Origin: Paenibacillus piscarius
GTDB taxonomy: Bacteria; Bacillota; Bacilli; Paenibacillales; Paenibacillaceae
Assembly (NCBI RefSeq): GCF_022234545.1
Contig: NZ_JAIEUI010000001.1
Location: 186,001-250,000, forward strand
Reading direction: 5' to 3'
DNA: 64,000 nucleotides
The first letter of the stretch is position 1; each line of letters opens with the position of its first letter. This document shows positions 24,188 through 33,626 of this stretch, piece by piece. The translations under genes were made by a program, and so were the position numbers. The notes under the pieces are model-generated. The model worked only from the letters and a program-made list of their open reading frames with translations. It was not told the DNA's origin and ran no database searches.

Positions 24188-27082
24188 TTGAATATTCGAC
24201 ATAGGAACATAACGGTTATATTGGTTCTCATTCTGCTGGCCGGAGCGGTGTGGCTATACACTTCCTCAGGGCAGCCTGTTCATTCCGATTCTCCGGCGGC
24301 AGGCACATTTACAGCCGTCTCCAGCGACCCGGCGGAAGGCAGCTATGAAGCTTATCTGCAGCAATACGGGGAGGCCGCGCGCCCGGACCGGGTGATCCGT
24401 ATCGAGGGTGAGGATTATGCGCGAACGGAGGGCGAGGGCTTCGAAGTGAAGGCGCAACTGGAAGGGCTGGACGGTTCGGCTGTGCTTACCCCGGAAGCTG
24501 GAACGATTACCTGGGAGGTGCCGGTGACGGATGCCGGACTCTACAACATTCGGATTCATTATTATCCGGTAGCAGGCAAAAGCTCGGCCATTGAGCGTTC
24601 CCTGGCCATTAATCAGCAGACCCCGTTCAAAGGCGCGGACACGCTGCTGTTCGACCGGGTCTGGGGGAACCGCGAGGCTGAGGTCAAGCGGGATGACCGC
24701 GGCAATGACCTCCGTCCCCGGCAGGTAGAGCAGCCGGTATGGCAGACCACGGTGTTCAAGGACAGTGAAGGCTTCTATGAGGAGCCTTACGCCTTCTATC
24801 TGGAGCAGGGGAAGATGACCTTATCGCTGACTGCGCTCCGCGAGCCGATGGCGATCGACTACATCGAGCTGTTCCAGGACCGGAAGGTGCGGTCCTACGA
24901 GGAGGCCAAGCAGGAATATGCGGCTAAGGGGCTGCAGCCGGTGACGGAGCCTTATGTAGAGGTCCAGGCCGAAGCGGCGTCCGCCAAATCCTCGCCTACC
25001 TTATATCCGTTAGCCGACCGGTCCAGTCCGGCGGTGGTGCCTTATCATGTCTCGAACCTCAGAATCAATACGATCGGCGGGGTGAACTGGAAGCTGCCCG
25101 GCCAGTGGATTGAATGGGAGATTGAGGTTCCCGAAGATGGCCTGTACCACATCGCACTGAAGGAGAAGCAGAACCAGCTGCGGGGCGTCTATGCTAACCG
25201 CAGTCTGACGATCGACGGTGAATATCCGTTCACGGAGATGAAGCAGATCCGCTTCAATTACAGTCCCGGCTGGCAGATGAATGTGCTCGGAGGAGAAGAG
25301 CCTTATCTGTTCCATCTTACCCAAGGAACACACAAGCTGAGGCTGACAGTAACGCTCGGTGATATTGCACCGCTGGTGCGGACGATCCAGTCCAGTGTCC
25401 TGACGTTAAATGAGATGTACCGCAATATTCTCGCGATTACCTCCAACAACCCGGACAAATTCCGCGACTACCAGCTCGAGAAGCGTCTGCCCGAGATGAC
25501 CAAGGTCTTCCGCGAACAGGCAGCGACCATCCGCAGCGTCGGGGAATACCTGGAGCAGGCCACCGGGGAGCGCAGCGACAAGGTGTCGATTCTGTACTCC
25601 ATGGTGACCCAGCTGGAGGATATGGCAGAACATCCTGACACCGTCGCCAAGCGGCTGGTTGCCTTCAAGACGAATGTCGGCGGACTCGGTACATGGATTC
25701 TGACCGTGCAGGAGCAGCCGCTGACACTGGATTCCCTGATTGTGTCAGCGCCCGGCAAGAAGCTTCCGCGTGCGCAGGCCACCTGGTTCCAGAAGATCAA
25801 GCATGAGCTGGGAGCTTATACTGCCTCTTACTCTGCGGATTACGACAGTATCGGGAACGTGACGAAGAACCAGAAGGCCATTGAGGTCTGGATCTCAACC
25901 GGCCGGGACCAGGCTCAGGTGATGAAGAGCATGATCGACGATACGTTTACGCCGGATACCGGCATCTCCGTCTCGCTGAGGCTGGTGCCGCCGAACATCC
26001 TGCTGCCCGCTACACTGGCCGGCGAAGGGCCGGATGTCGCGATGCAGATCGGAGAGGATCTTCCCGTCAACTATGCGATGCGTAAGGCCTCGGCGGACCT
26101 GTCCCAATTCCCGGATTTCCAGGAAGTGGCTAAGCGGTTCCGGGAGAGTGCGCTCACGCCTTATAAGTACAACGGAAGTGTCTACGGGCTGCCGGAGCAG
26201 CAGATTTTCCCGATGCTGTTCTACCGTAAGGATATTCTGCAGGAGCTTGGCCTGGAGCCGCCTACTACGTGGGAGGAAGTCTACAATGTGGTCTCTGTTC
26301 TGCAGAGACATAACCTGGAATTCTATCTTCCGCTGGAGGATACGCTTAACAATGCAACGCTGGTGCCCAATGCAGCCTTCACTATGCTGCTCTATCAGAA
26401 CGGAGGCCAGCTCTACACGGATGACCAGAAGCGAAGCGCGCTGAACTCGGAGACCTCTATGAGTGAGTTCAACAAGTGGACCCAGTTCTACACCAATTAC
26501 AAGTTCCCGGTCAAGGTGGACTTTCCGAACCGCTTCCGTACAGGCGAGATCCCGATCGGAATCGCCGATTATACCATCTATAACAGCCTTACAGTGATGG
26601 CGCCGGAAATCCGCAACCTGTGGGAATTCGTGGTCGTACCTGGGACCCCGCAGCCGGACGGCACTGTAGATCACAGCGTAGCCAGCCATACGACCGGTGT
26701 CATGCTGCTGGAGAATGCCAAGGACAAGGATTCGTCCTGGGAATTCATGAAGTGGTGGACGGGTAAGGACACCCAGGTCCAGTACGGCCGGGAGATGGAG
26801 GGTCTGATGGGCGCCGCAGCGCGTTATCCCACCGCCAATATCGAGGCGCTGGAGGAATTGCCATGGCCGGTGAAGGATTATAAGCAGCTCGAGAGCCAGT
26901 GGCAATGGGTGAAGGGCAATCCGCAGGTTCCGGGCGGATACTTCACAGGCAGACATCTGGACAACGCATTCCGCAAGGTAATCAACGGGAAAGTGAATCC
27001 GCGCGAAGCCCTGTCAGATTATCTGATCTACATTAACGATGAAATTCAGATCAAACGGAAGGAATTCAAACTTCCTTATTAG
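24188..27082 (+). CDS. Membrane-anchored fusion of carbohydrate-binding-like domains and sugar-binding protein
   Basis: The 964-residue protein starts with a transmembrane anchor (about 8-26) that contains no lipobox cysteine. Two beta-sandwich segments resembling CBM6/35 modules follow (about 60-240, with RIEGEDYART and AIDYIELFQD; about 262-405, with WIEWEIEVPEDGLYHI). After a helical stretch (about 405-560) comes a complete solute-binding domain (about 565-955, with YGLPEQQIFPMLFYRKDILQ). The gene starts with TTG, placed just after a GGGGAGGAG ribosome site. It likely holds glycan chains at the membrane and passes oligosaccharides to the permeases at 27101 and 28063. Domain limits are estimates. 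Confidence 0.85.
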   Translation: MNIRHRNITVILVLILLAGAVWLYTSSGQPVHSDSPAAGTFTAVSSDPAEGSYEAYLQQYGEAARPDRVIRIEGEDYARTEGEGFEVKAQLEGLDGSAVLTPEAGTITWEVPVTDAGLYNIRIHYYPVAGKSSAIERSLAINQQTPFKGADTLLFDRVWGNREAEVKRDDRGNDLRPRQVEQPVWQTTVFKDSEGFYEEPYAFYLEQGKMTLSLTALREPMAIDYIELFQDRKVRSYEEAKQEYAAKGLQPVTEPYVEVQAEAASAKSSPTLYPLADRSSPAVVPYHVSNLRINTIGGVNWKLPGQWIEWEIEVPEDGLYHIALKEKQNQLRGVYANRSLTIDGEYPFTEMKQIRFNYSPGWQMNVLGGEEPYLFHLTQGTHKLRLTVTLGDIAPLVRTIQSSVLTLNEMYRNILAITSNNPDKFRDYQLEKRLPEMTKVFREQAATIRSVGEYLEQATGERSDKVSILYSMVTQLEDMAEHPDTVAKRLVAFKTNVGGLGTWILTVQEQPLTLDSLIVSAPGKKLPRAQATWFQKIKHELGAYTASYSADYDSIGNVTKNQKAIEVWISTGRDQAQVMKSMIDDTFTPDTGISVSLRLVPPNILLPATLAGEGPDVAMQIGEDLPVNYAMRKASADLSQFPDFQEVAKRFRESALTPYKYNGSVYGLPEQQIFPMLFYRKDILQELGLEPPTTWEEVYNVVSVLQRHNLEFYLPLEDTLNNATLVPNAAFTMLLYQNGGQLYTDDQKRSALNSETSMSEFNKWTQFYTNYKFPVKVDFPNRFRTGEIPIGIADYTIYNSLTVMAPEIRNLWEFVVVPGTPQPDGTVDHSVASHTTGVMLLENAKDKDSSWEFMKWWTGKDTQVQYGREMEGLMGAAARYPTANIEALEELPWPVKDYKQLESQWQWVKGNPQVPGGYFTGRHLDNAFRKVINGKVNPREALSDYLIYINDEIQIKRKEFKLPY

Positions 27083-27100
27083 GTTGGAGGCTGTAAGCTG

Positions 27101-28066
27101 ATGGTACAAATTCAGAATACCACCGAACCAGCCTTACCAGGGCTGGCGGGCGGACCCCGGAGGGAGTCCCGCCTGGCGCTTTTATGGAAAGATATCAAGA
27201 AGAGCAAGCATTACTATATTATGATGAGCCCTTATATGATCATCTTCTTCCTGTTCACGGTGATCCCGGTGCTCGTCTCGTTCGGGCTGAGCTTCTTCTA
27301 CTTCAACATGCTGGAGACGCCGCGGTTCGTAGGCTGGGAGAACTATTCAAGGCTGCTGCTGGGTGACGATGTGTTCATGATTGCGCTGAAGAACACCTTC
27401 CTCTTCGCAGTCATTACAGGTCCGCTGAGCTATATCGCCTGCTTCCTGTTCGCCTGGCTGATCAATGAGTTGTCGCCCTTTGTCCGGGCGCTGATGACGC
27501 TGGTCTTCTATGCGCCTTCGATCTCGGGCAATGTGTTCTTCATCTGGCTGATCGTCTTCTCGGGCGACAGCTATGGCTATCTCAACGGCTTCCTGATGAA
27601 GATCGGGGTGCTGCTGGAGCCGGTTATATGGCTGCAGAATGAGAAGTATATCCTGGCGATTGTCATCATCGTCCAGCTCTGGCTGAGTCTCGGGACCAGC
27701 TTCCTGGCGTTCATCGCCGGACTGCAGACCGTGGACCAGTCGCTGTTCGAGGCGGCGGCGATGGACGGCATCAAGAACCGCTGGCAGGAGCTGTGGTTCG
27801 TCACCCTGCCGTCGATGCGTCCGCAGCTCATGTTCGGCGCGGTGATGCAGATTACCGCCTCGTTCGCGGTCGCCGAGGTCTCGATCGCGCTGGCCGGGTT
27901 CCCGAGTGTCAACTATGCGGGACATACCGTTGTCACCCATCTGATGGATTACGGGACACTCCGCTTCGAGATGGGCTATGCCTCAGCCATCGCGACCATT
28001 CTCTTCGGCATCATGCTCGGCACTAATATGATGACCCAGAAGCTGCTGCGAAAGGTGGGTGAATGA
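27101..28066 (+). CDS. Sugar ABC transporter permease (MalF/UgpA-like)
   Basis: This 321-residue membrane protein has about six spans and an EAA loop with EAAAMDGIKNRW and TLPSMRP. GGAGG lies about 11 bases before the ATG, 18 bases after the fusion gene. It differs from the LplB-like permeases elsewhere in the window (for example MMSPYMIIFFLFTVIPVLVS at the first span), so this cassette belongs to a different transporter subgroup. It partners with the next gene. Confidence 0.92.
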   Translation: MVQIQNTTEPALPGLAGGPRRESRLALLWKDIKKSKHYYIMMSPYMIIFFLFTVIPVLVSFGLSFFYFNMLETPRFVGWENYSRLLLGDDVFMIALKNTFLFAVITGPLSYIACFLFAWLINELSPFVRALMTLVFYAPSISGNVFFIWLIVFSGDSYGYLNGFLMKIGVLLEPVIWLQNEKYILAIVIIVQLWLSLGTSFLAFIAGLQTVDQSLFEAAAMDGIKNRWQELWFVTLPSMRPQLMFGAVMQITASFAVAEVSIALAGFPSVNYAGHTVVTHLMDYGTLRFEMGYASAIATILFGIMLGTNMMTQKLLRKVGE

Positions 28067-28944
28067 CCCTGTATACAAGAGTGATAGGGGCACTTCGCCC
28101 CCCAAAAAGACTGAACCGATCCTTCGCCGTCAGCTTCATGCTGTTCGGCCTGCTGCTGGCCTTCGGCTCATTCATGATTCTGCCGCTGGTCTATGCGGTG
28201 AACAATGCCTTCAAGCCGCTGGATGAGCTGTTCATCTTCCCGCCGAGATTCTTCGTGCGGAACCCGACGCTGGAGAATTTCACCGATCTGGCGGTCATCA
28301 TGGGCAATTCATGGGTGCCGTTCACCAGATATGTAGCGAACACCTTGCTGATTACCCTGGTAGGTACAGCAGGTCATATCCTGCTCGCCTCGGCTGCGGC
28401 TTATCCGCTGGCCAAGTTCAAATTCCCGGGCTCCGGGATGTTGTTCAGAATCGTTGTGCTGTCACTGATGTTCTCGCCCCATGTAACGGCGATTCCCAAC
28501 TATCTGGTCATGTCTCAGCTCGGCTGGATCAATACCCAGGCGGCGATTATCGTGCCTTCGCTGGCGTTCTCGCTGGGCCTGTTCCTGATGAAGCAGTTCA
28601 TGGAGCAGATCCCGGATGCGCTGATTGAAGCGGCCAAGATCGACGGGGCGAATGAATACCGCGTGTTCTGGCAGATCGTGATGCCTAACGTGAAGCCGGC
28701 TTGGCTCACGCTAATGATCCTGCAATTTCCGGCATTATGGGGCACTGATGGCGGCAACTTCATCTACAGCGAGAATCTGAAGACGCTGCACTACGCGCTC
28801 GGCCAGATTATTCAGGGCGGGATTGCCCGGGCCGGTGTAGGGGCGGCGGTCGCGCTGCTGCTGATGACCGTGCCGATCCTGTTGTTCATTATTTCACAGA
28901 GTAGCGTCATCCAGACGATGGCTACATCCGGTATGAAAGAGTAG
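28063..28944 (+). CDS. Sugar ABC transporter permease (MalG-like)
   Basis: The 293-residue membrane protein overlaps the upstream permease by four bases (ATGA), which indicates coupled translation. It has about six spans and an EAA loop with EAAKIDGANEY and VMPNVKP. It completes the permease pair for the binding proteins at 22690 and 24188. Confidence 0.93.
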   Translation: MTLYTRVIGALRPPKRLNRSFAVSFMLFGLLLAFGSFMILPLVYAVNNAFKPLDELFIFPPRFFVRNPTLENFTDLAVIMGNSWVPFTRYVANTLLITLVGTAGHILLASAAAYPLAKFKFPGSGMLFRIVVLSLMFSPHVTAIPNYLVMSQLGWINTQAAIIVPSLAFSLGLFLMKQFMEQIPDALIEAAKIDGANEYRVFWQIVMPNVKPAWLTLMILQFPALWGTDGGNFIYSENLKTLHYALGQIIQGGIARAGVGAAVALLLMTVPILLFIISQSSVIQTMATSGMKE

Positions 28945-28956
28945 AGAGGGGGAACG

Positions 28957-30423
28957 GTGACAATGGTCGCAAGGATGAACAAACTGAAAGCCGGCCTGCT
29001 GGCCTTGTGCTGCCTGGTCAGCCTGGGTCTTGGCTCAGAGCTGGCCTCGGCGGAGAGCGCAGCCCCCTCCTACAATTATTCCTACTGGGGGAATAATGTG
29101 GCGGCTCCTTCTGCCTACGAGGCAGTGACACTGATCACGGGGGCAAGCGCCGGTGCGGGCGGATTCAAGAACCCGCAGGATCTCCAGGTCACTTCGGATC
29201 AACAGACCTATGTGATGGATACGGGCAATAACCGCTTTGTTGTGCTGGATCAGGACTACCGGATGGTTACAGCCGTGGATTCCTTCCAGCTTAACGGCAA
29301 GAGCGAGCAATTCAATAATCCGCAAGGGATCTATGTGACACAGCAGAAGGAGGTCTATGTTGCCGATACGGGCAACAAGCGGATCGTTCATTTCGATAAC
29401 AAGCTTAACGCAATAGGGGTGATTGAAGCACCGAAATCCGAACTCCTGCCGGCCAACTTTGAATTTCAGCCTGTCCGCGTAGCTGTAGACCAGGCGGACC
29501 GCATCTACGTGATGTCTGCCGGCGTATTTGACGGCTTCATGGAATTCAGCGCGGACGGCGTGTTCAAATCGTTCACCGGAGCGAACCGGGTGCGGGTCGA
29601 TGCGGTGGAGTACTTCTGGAAATCCATCTCGACCAAGGCCCAGCGGGAGCAGATGGTGATGTATACGCCGACTGAATTCACCAATCTGGATATTAATCAC
29701 GAGGGCTTCCTGTATGCTACCAACGGAGACGAATTCGGTGACCCGATTAAAAAACTGAATGCGCAGGGGGCCGACATTCTGCGCCGTGAGGGCTACTATA
29801 AGCCCGTCGGAGACCTGATGTATAACACGCGCTCGGGCGGTGCTCCGCGCCTGATCGATATCGATGTGAGCGACAGCGAGATGTATTCGGTGCTGGATGC
29901 CAGCCGTGGCCGCATTTTTACGTATAACGGTGATGGTTATCTGATGTACATCTTCGGCGGCATCGGCAACCGTCTGGGCGAATTCAATACCCCGGTGGCG
30001 ATTGAGCACAGCGGTGACGACATTCTGGTGCTGGATCAGGCGCTGGGCGAGATCACGTTATTTCAGACCACTGAATACGGCAGACTGCTGAACAGTGCGG
30101 TCAGAAGCTACTACAGCGGCGATGAGGAAGCGGCCTACCGGCAATTCAGCGAGGTCGTGAATCTGAACGCCAATATGGAGTACGCTTATGCAGGCATTGG
30201 CAAGGCCTATCTGCGCAAGGGTGAATACAAGGAGGCGGCCGCTTATTTCAAGCGCAGCATGGACCGCTCCAACTATTCCAAGGCCTTTCTGCTCTACCGG
30301 AAGGAAGTGCTGCGCGGGCAATTCTCCACGATTATGACCGCAGCGGTCGCACTGGTGATCCTGTGGCTGGGCCTGAGAATGTACAGGTCAATGAAGGCCA
30401 GAAAGAAGGTTGAGCTCCATTGA
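28957..30423 (+). CDS. Secreted NHL beta-propeller/TPR protein with C-terminal membrane anchor
   Basis: The 488-residue protein has a signal peptide (about 1-32), NHL-type repeats forming a beta-propeller (about 60-370, for example NPQGIYVTQQKEVYVADTGN), a TPR-like pair (about 385-450, with YAGIGKAYLRKGEYKEAAAYF) and a C-terminal transmembrane segment (about 457-477) with a short basic tail. It would stand on the outer face of the membrane. It probably starts at GTG 28957, close to GAGAGGGGG, although ATG 28963 is possible. NHL propellers bind proteins or glycans, so a scaffold role beside the importer is plausible but inferred. The next gene overlaps its stop. Confidence 0.85.
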   Translation: MTMVARMNKLKAGLLALCCLVSLGLGSELASAESAAPSYNYSYWGNNVAAPSAYEAVTLITGASAGAGGFKNPQDLQVTSDQQTYVMDTGNNRFVVLDQDYRMVTAVDSFQLNGKSEQFNNPQGIYVTQQKEVYVADTGNKRIVHFDNKLNAIGVIEAPKSELLPANFEFQPVRVAVDQADRIYVMSAGVFDGFMEFSADGVFKSFTGANRVRVDAVEYFWKSISTKAQREQMVMYTPTEFTNLDINHEGFLYATNGDEFGDPIKKLNAQGADILRREGYYKPVGDLMYNTRSGGAPRLIDIDVSDSEMYSVLDASRGRIFTYNGDGYLMYIFGGIGNRLGEFNTPVAIEHSGDDILVLDQALGEITLFQTTEYGRLLNSAVRSYYSGDEEAAYRQFSEVVNLNANMEYAYAGIGKAYLRKGEYKEAAAYFKRSMDRSNYSKAFLLYRKEVLRGQFSTIMTAAVALVILWLGLRMYRSMKARKKVELH

Positions 30424-31046
30424 ACAGAGAAGCGCTGCAACATCCGCTGTACGTGATGGTTCATCCTTTTAACGGATACTGGGACCTCAAATATGTACGC
30501 AGTCAAAAAACGAGCCTGATCCTGTCCTTCGGCATCCTGTTTATGCTGATTCTCACCAATATCCTGGGCAGCCAATACAGCGGCTTCCTGGTGAATCTGA
30601 ACAATCCCAGGTATCTGAACAGCCTGCTGGAAGCAGTCTACGTGCTGGTCCCGGTGCTGTTCTGGTGTGTGGCGAACTGGTCGCTGACCACGCTGATGGA
30701 CGGGGAAGGGAAGTTTGCGGAGATCTTCATCACCACCTGCTTCGCGTTATTTCCGATAGTGCTGATCAATTTCCCATGGATCTGGATCAGTAATTTCATT
30801 TCGGCGCAGGAGAGCTCGTTCTACTACTTTTTCAAAAATTTCGCCGTGATCTGGTCGGGTCTGCTGCTGTTCGTGGGCATTATGACCGTACACCAGTTCA
30901 CGCCGGCGAAGACGATAGGAACGATCCTGCTTACTGTAGTTGCCATGGCGTTCATGGCGTTCCTGACTCTGCTGTTCTTCAGTCTGTTGCAGCAGATGAT
31001 TGTATTTATCTCAACCATATACCAAGAAATTGTCTTGAGGAGATAG
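30420..31046 (+). CDS. Yip1-domain integral membrane protein
   Basis: The 208-residue protein is very hydrophobic, with about five membrane spans, and starts HPFNGYWDLKYVR, which is typical of bacterial Yip1-family proteins. Its TTG start overlaps the upstream TGA stop, so the two are translationally coupled. The family's bacterial function is unknown. The tight coupling to the NHL/TPR protein and placement between importer permeases and a DUF5696 lipoprotein suggest that it anchors or assembles that surface complex. Confidence 0.82.
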   Translation: MNREALQHPLYVMVHPFNGYWDLKYVRSQKTSLILSFGILFMLILTNILGSQYSGFLVNLNNPRYLNSLLEAVYVLVPVLFWCVANWSLTTLMDGEGKFAEIFITTCFALFPIVLINFPWIWISNFISAQESSFYYFFKNFAVIWSGLLLFVGIMTVHQFTPAKTIGTILLTVVAMAFMAFLTLLFFSLLQQMIVFISTIYQEIVLRR

Positions 31047-31061
31047 GAAGGAGGACCGGGA

Positions 31062-33626
31062 ATGAGGAAGCCGTTAACCATGCTGCTCTCGATTCTCTTG
31101 AGTATAAGTATGCTGGCGGGCTGTTCATCATCAAGCCCGAGCAGCGGGGCCGCCGGACATGAGCCGGATCTTGAGCTTAACTTCACGGACGGCAGCAGCC
31201 TGACCTCTGCCTTCACGGACCCGCTGGCCGGCGGCATGAAGGGGGTGCTTGAGAACGGGCAGCTCCGGCTGTTCATAGATGAAGCTACAGGAGGTATCGC
31301 GGTTCAGAACCAGAAGGGCGGTAAGCTGTGGTACAGCAATCCGCCTGAACGTGAAGCCGATGCCCAGGCCACCGGGGATAACAAGGACCTGTTGTCCGCA
31401 CAGCTTAAGCTGGATTTCTACAACAATCTGGGACAGGTCAGCTCTGTCAATTCTTATACCGACAGTGTGGCGCACAAGCAGATGAAGCTCGAACAGACGC
31501 CGGAGGGCGTCAAGGTCTTCTATCAGTTCGGAACCACCGCCAAAACGGCGGAGGATCTCCCGCAAGTGATAGGCAAGAACCGGTTCGAGGAGAAGATCAT
31601 GAGCAAGATGGATAAAACCGGGCAGCGCACGATGAAGATTGCCTATACCTTCGATGAAGAGAACGCGGTCTATAAGCGCAACGATGAAGCGCTGAAGGGT
31701 CTCCAGCTGGAGCGGACGCTGAAGGGCTTCGAGGAAGCGGGCTACACCGACGAGGATCTGCAGCAGGATATTGCCGAGAACGGCCTGAGCCAGACGAAGC
31801 CGGTGCCGCGCATTTTCCAGCTTGCCATCGAATATTCGCTGGACGGGGATCAATTGGTCGTTAAGGTTCCGTCTGCGGATATCCGCTACCCTGCAGATTA
31901 TCCGGTGAACGACATCTCCGTCCTGAGCTTCCTGGGCGCAGGGGGGAACAAGGAGTCCGGCTCGATCCTGGTGCCGGATGGCTCCGGGGCGCTGATTCAT
32001 TTCAATAACGGCAAGACCCGGTATCCGGCCTATAAGCAGGCCGTGTACGGCAAGGACGGGACCACTGAAACAACAGATGCTTACGCGCAGCAGCAGGAAG
32101 CGAAGCTGCCGGTATTCGGCCTGATCCGGGAGAAGGACGCGATGCTGGGCATTATTGAGCAGGGAGCCTCGCTCGCCACGATCAACGCCGATGTAAGCGG
32201 CAGATTGAACGGCTATAACTATGTGTATCCAAGCTTCACGCTGCTGGCCAAAGGGGATGTTACCCTGTCATCAAGCGAGCAGAACCGCTCCCTGCCGAGA
32301 TTCCAGCAGGAGCCGCCCAAGACCGACTATGTGATCCGTTACGCCTTCCTGAGCGGGGAAGAGGCGTCTTATCCGGGCATGGCACGTTATTACCAGAATT
32401 ATCTGCTGGAGCGCGGCGGACTGCCGGAAGCGCAAGTGGCCGAGGCCCAGGATTCCCCGGGAAATACTCCTTTCTACCTGGAATTGGTAGGCGGAATTAC
32501 GAAGACGAAGCATGTGCTGGGCATTCCTTATCAGTCGCTGGAGCCGCTGACCACCTTCACTGAGGCGCAGCAGATTCTGGAGCAGATGAAGGAGCGCGGC
32601 ATTGACAATATCCGGCTGAAATATGCCGGCTGGTTCAACCGGGGACTGGACCATAAAGTCCCGGACAGCCTCTCCGTAGACAAGGCGCTGGGCGGCAGCA
32701 AAGGGCTGGAGAAGCTGGCGGCCTTCGCCAGAGAGCAGGGCATTCAGCTCTTCCCGGATGTGGCGCTGCTGCGGGCGAACCAGCCTAAGGGCTTCAAGAT
32801 CAATAAGGAGGCTTCCCGGATGCTCAGTGAGATTCCGGCGGCTGTCTACCCGTATAATATGGCCTTGAACCGGCGGGACCGATCCTACACCCCGGCCTAT
32901 ATTATTTCGCCCTCCAAAGTGGGCGGATATGTCGATGATACGCTGAAGGGAATCGCACCCTTCCAGACCGGCGGAATCTCCCTGCGAGACATGGCTGACC
33001 AGCTCAATAGCGACTTCCGCAAGAATCATGAGATTGACCGCACTGTCTCCGAGCAGATCTCGGTGCAGTCGCTGGACCGGATTGCCGGGCAATCCCTGCG
33101 CATTCTTGCGGACGGCGGCAATGCCTATGCGCTGCCATACCTGTCAGATATCACGGATGCGCCGGTGACGAGCAGCCGCTTCAAGCTGGAGGATGAGGAG
33201 ATTCCGTTCTATCCGATGGTGGTGCGGGGGTATGTGAACTATACCGGCAAGCCCTTTAACCTGTCCACCTTCACCAGTCCGAGGCAGTATGTCCTGAAGA
33301 GTCTGGAATACGGTTCCGGCCTCTATTATGAATGGATTCATGCGCCGAATCACAAGGTGAAGGATACGGACTTCGATTACTTGTATGCGGTCAATTATAA
33401 GCAGTGGATCAGCCAGGCCGCCGAGATGTATGAGGAAGTGAACGGGGTCATGAAGCATGTCCAGAACCAGCGGCTGACCGGGCATGAGAAGCTGGCAGAC
33501 GGTGTCTACAAAAGCACGTATGAAGGCGGCATGTCTGTCATCGTTAATTATAACCGGACCCCTGTCACCGCCGAAGGCCGGACGGTTGAAGCCGAAAGCT
33601 ATATTACGGGTGGTGAGCAATCTTGA
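31062..33626 (+). CDS. DUF5696-type lipoprotein, probable glycan-active enzyme
   Basis: The 854-residue lipoprotein has lipobox LAGC (Cys21), a beta-rich N-terminal half (about 40-450, containing VPDGSGALIHFNNGK) and a TIM-barrel-like C-terminal half with the segments IDNIRLKYAGWFNRG and LFPDVALLRAN. These features match proteins annotated as DUF5696 in Paenibacillus and relatives. No reaction is established to my knowledge. Its barrel-like motifs and company suggest a glycosidase or glycan-binding role. AGGAGG precedes the ATG, and its stop overlaps the next permease start. Confidence 0.8.
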   Translation: MRKPLTMLLSILLSISMLAGCSSSSPSSGAAGHEPDLELNFTDGSSLTSAFTDPLAGGMKGVLENGQLRLFIDEATGGIAVQNQKGGKLWYSNPPEREADAQATGDNKDLLSAQLKLDFYNNLGQVSSVNSYTDSVAHKQMKLEQTPEGVKVFYQFGTTAKTAEDLPQVIGKNRFEEKIMSKMDKTGQRTMKIAYTFDEENAVYKRNDEALKGLQLERTLKGFEEAGYTDEDLQQDIAENGLSQTKPVPRIFQLAIEYSLDGDQLVVKVPSADIRYPADYPVNDISVLSFLGAGGNKESGSILVPDGSGALIHFNNGKTRYPAYKQAVYGKDGTTETTDAYAQQQEAKLPVFGLIREKDAMLGIIEQGASLATINADVSGRLNGYNYVYPSFTLLAKGDVTLSSSEQNRSLPRFQQEPPKTDYVIRYAFLSGEEASYPGMARYYQNYLLERGGLPEAQVAEAQDSPGNTPFYLELVGGITKTKHVLGIPYQSLEPLTTFTEAQQILEQMKERGIDNIRLKYAGWFNRGLDHKVPDSLSVDKALGGSKGLEKLAAFAREQGIQLFPDVALLRANQPKGFKINKEASRMLSEIPAAVYPYNMALNRRDRSYTPAYIISPSKVGGYVDDTLKGIAPFQTGGISLRDMADQLNSDFRKNHEIDRTVSEQISVQSLDRIAGQSLRILADGGNAYALPYLSDITDAPVTSSRFKLEDEEIPFYPMVVRGYVNYTGKPFNLSTFTSPRQYVLKSLEYGSGLYYEWIHAPNHKVKDTDFDYLYAVNYKQWISQAAEMYEEVNGVMKHVQNQRLTGHEKLADGVYKSTYEGGMSVIVNYNRTPVTAEGRTVEAESYITGGEQS

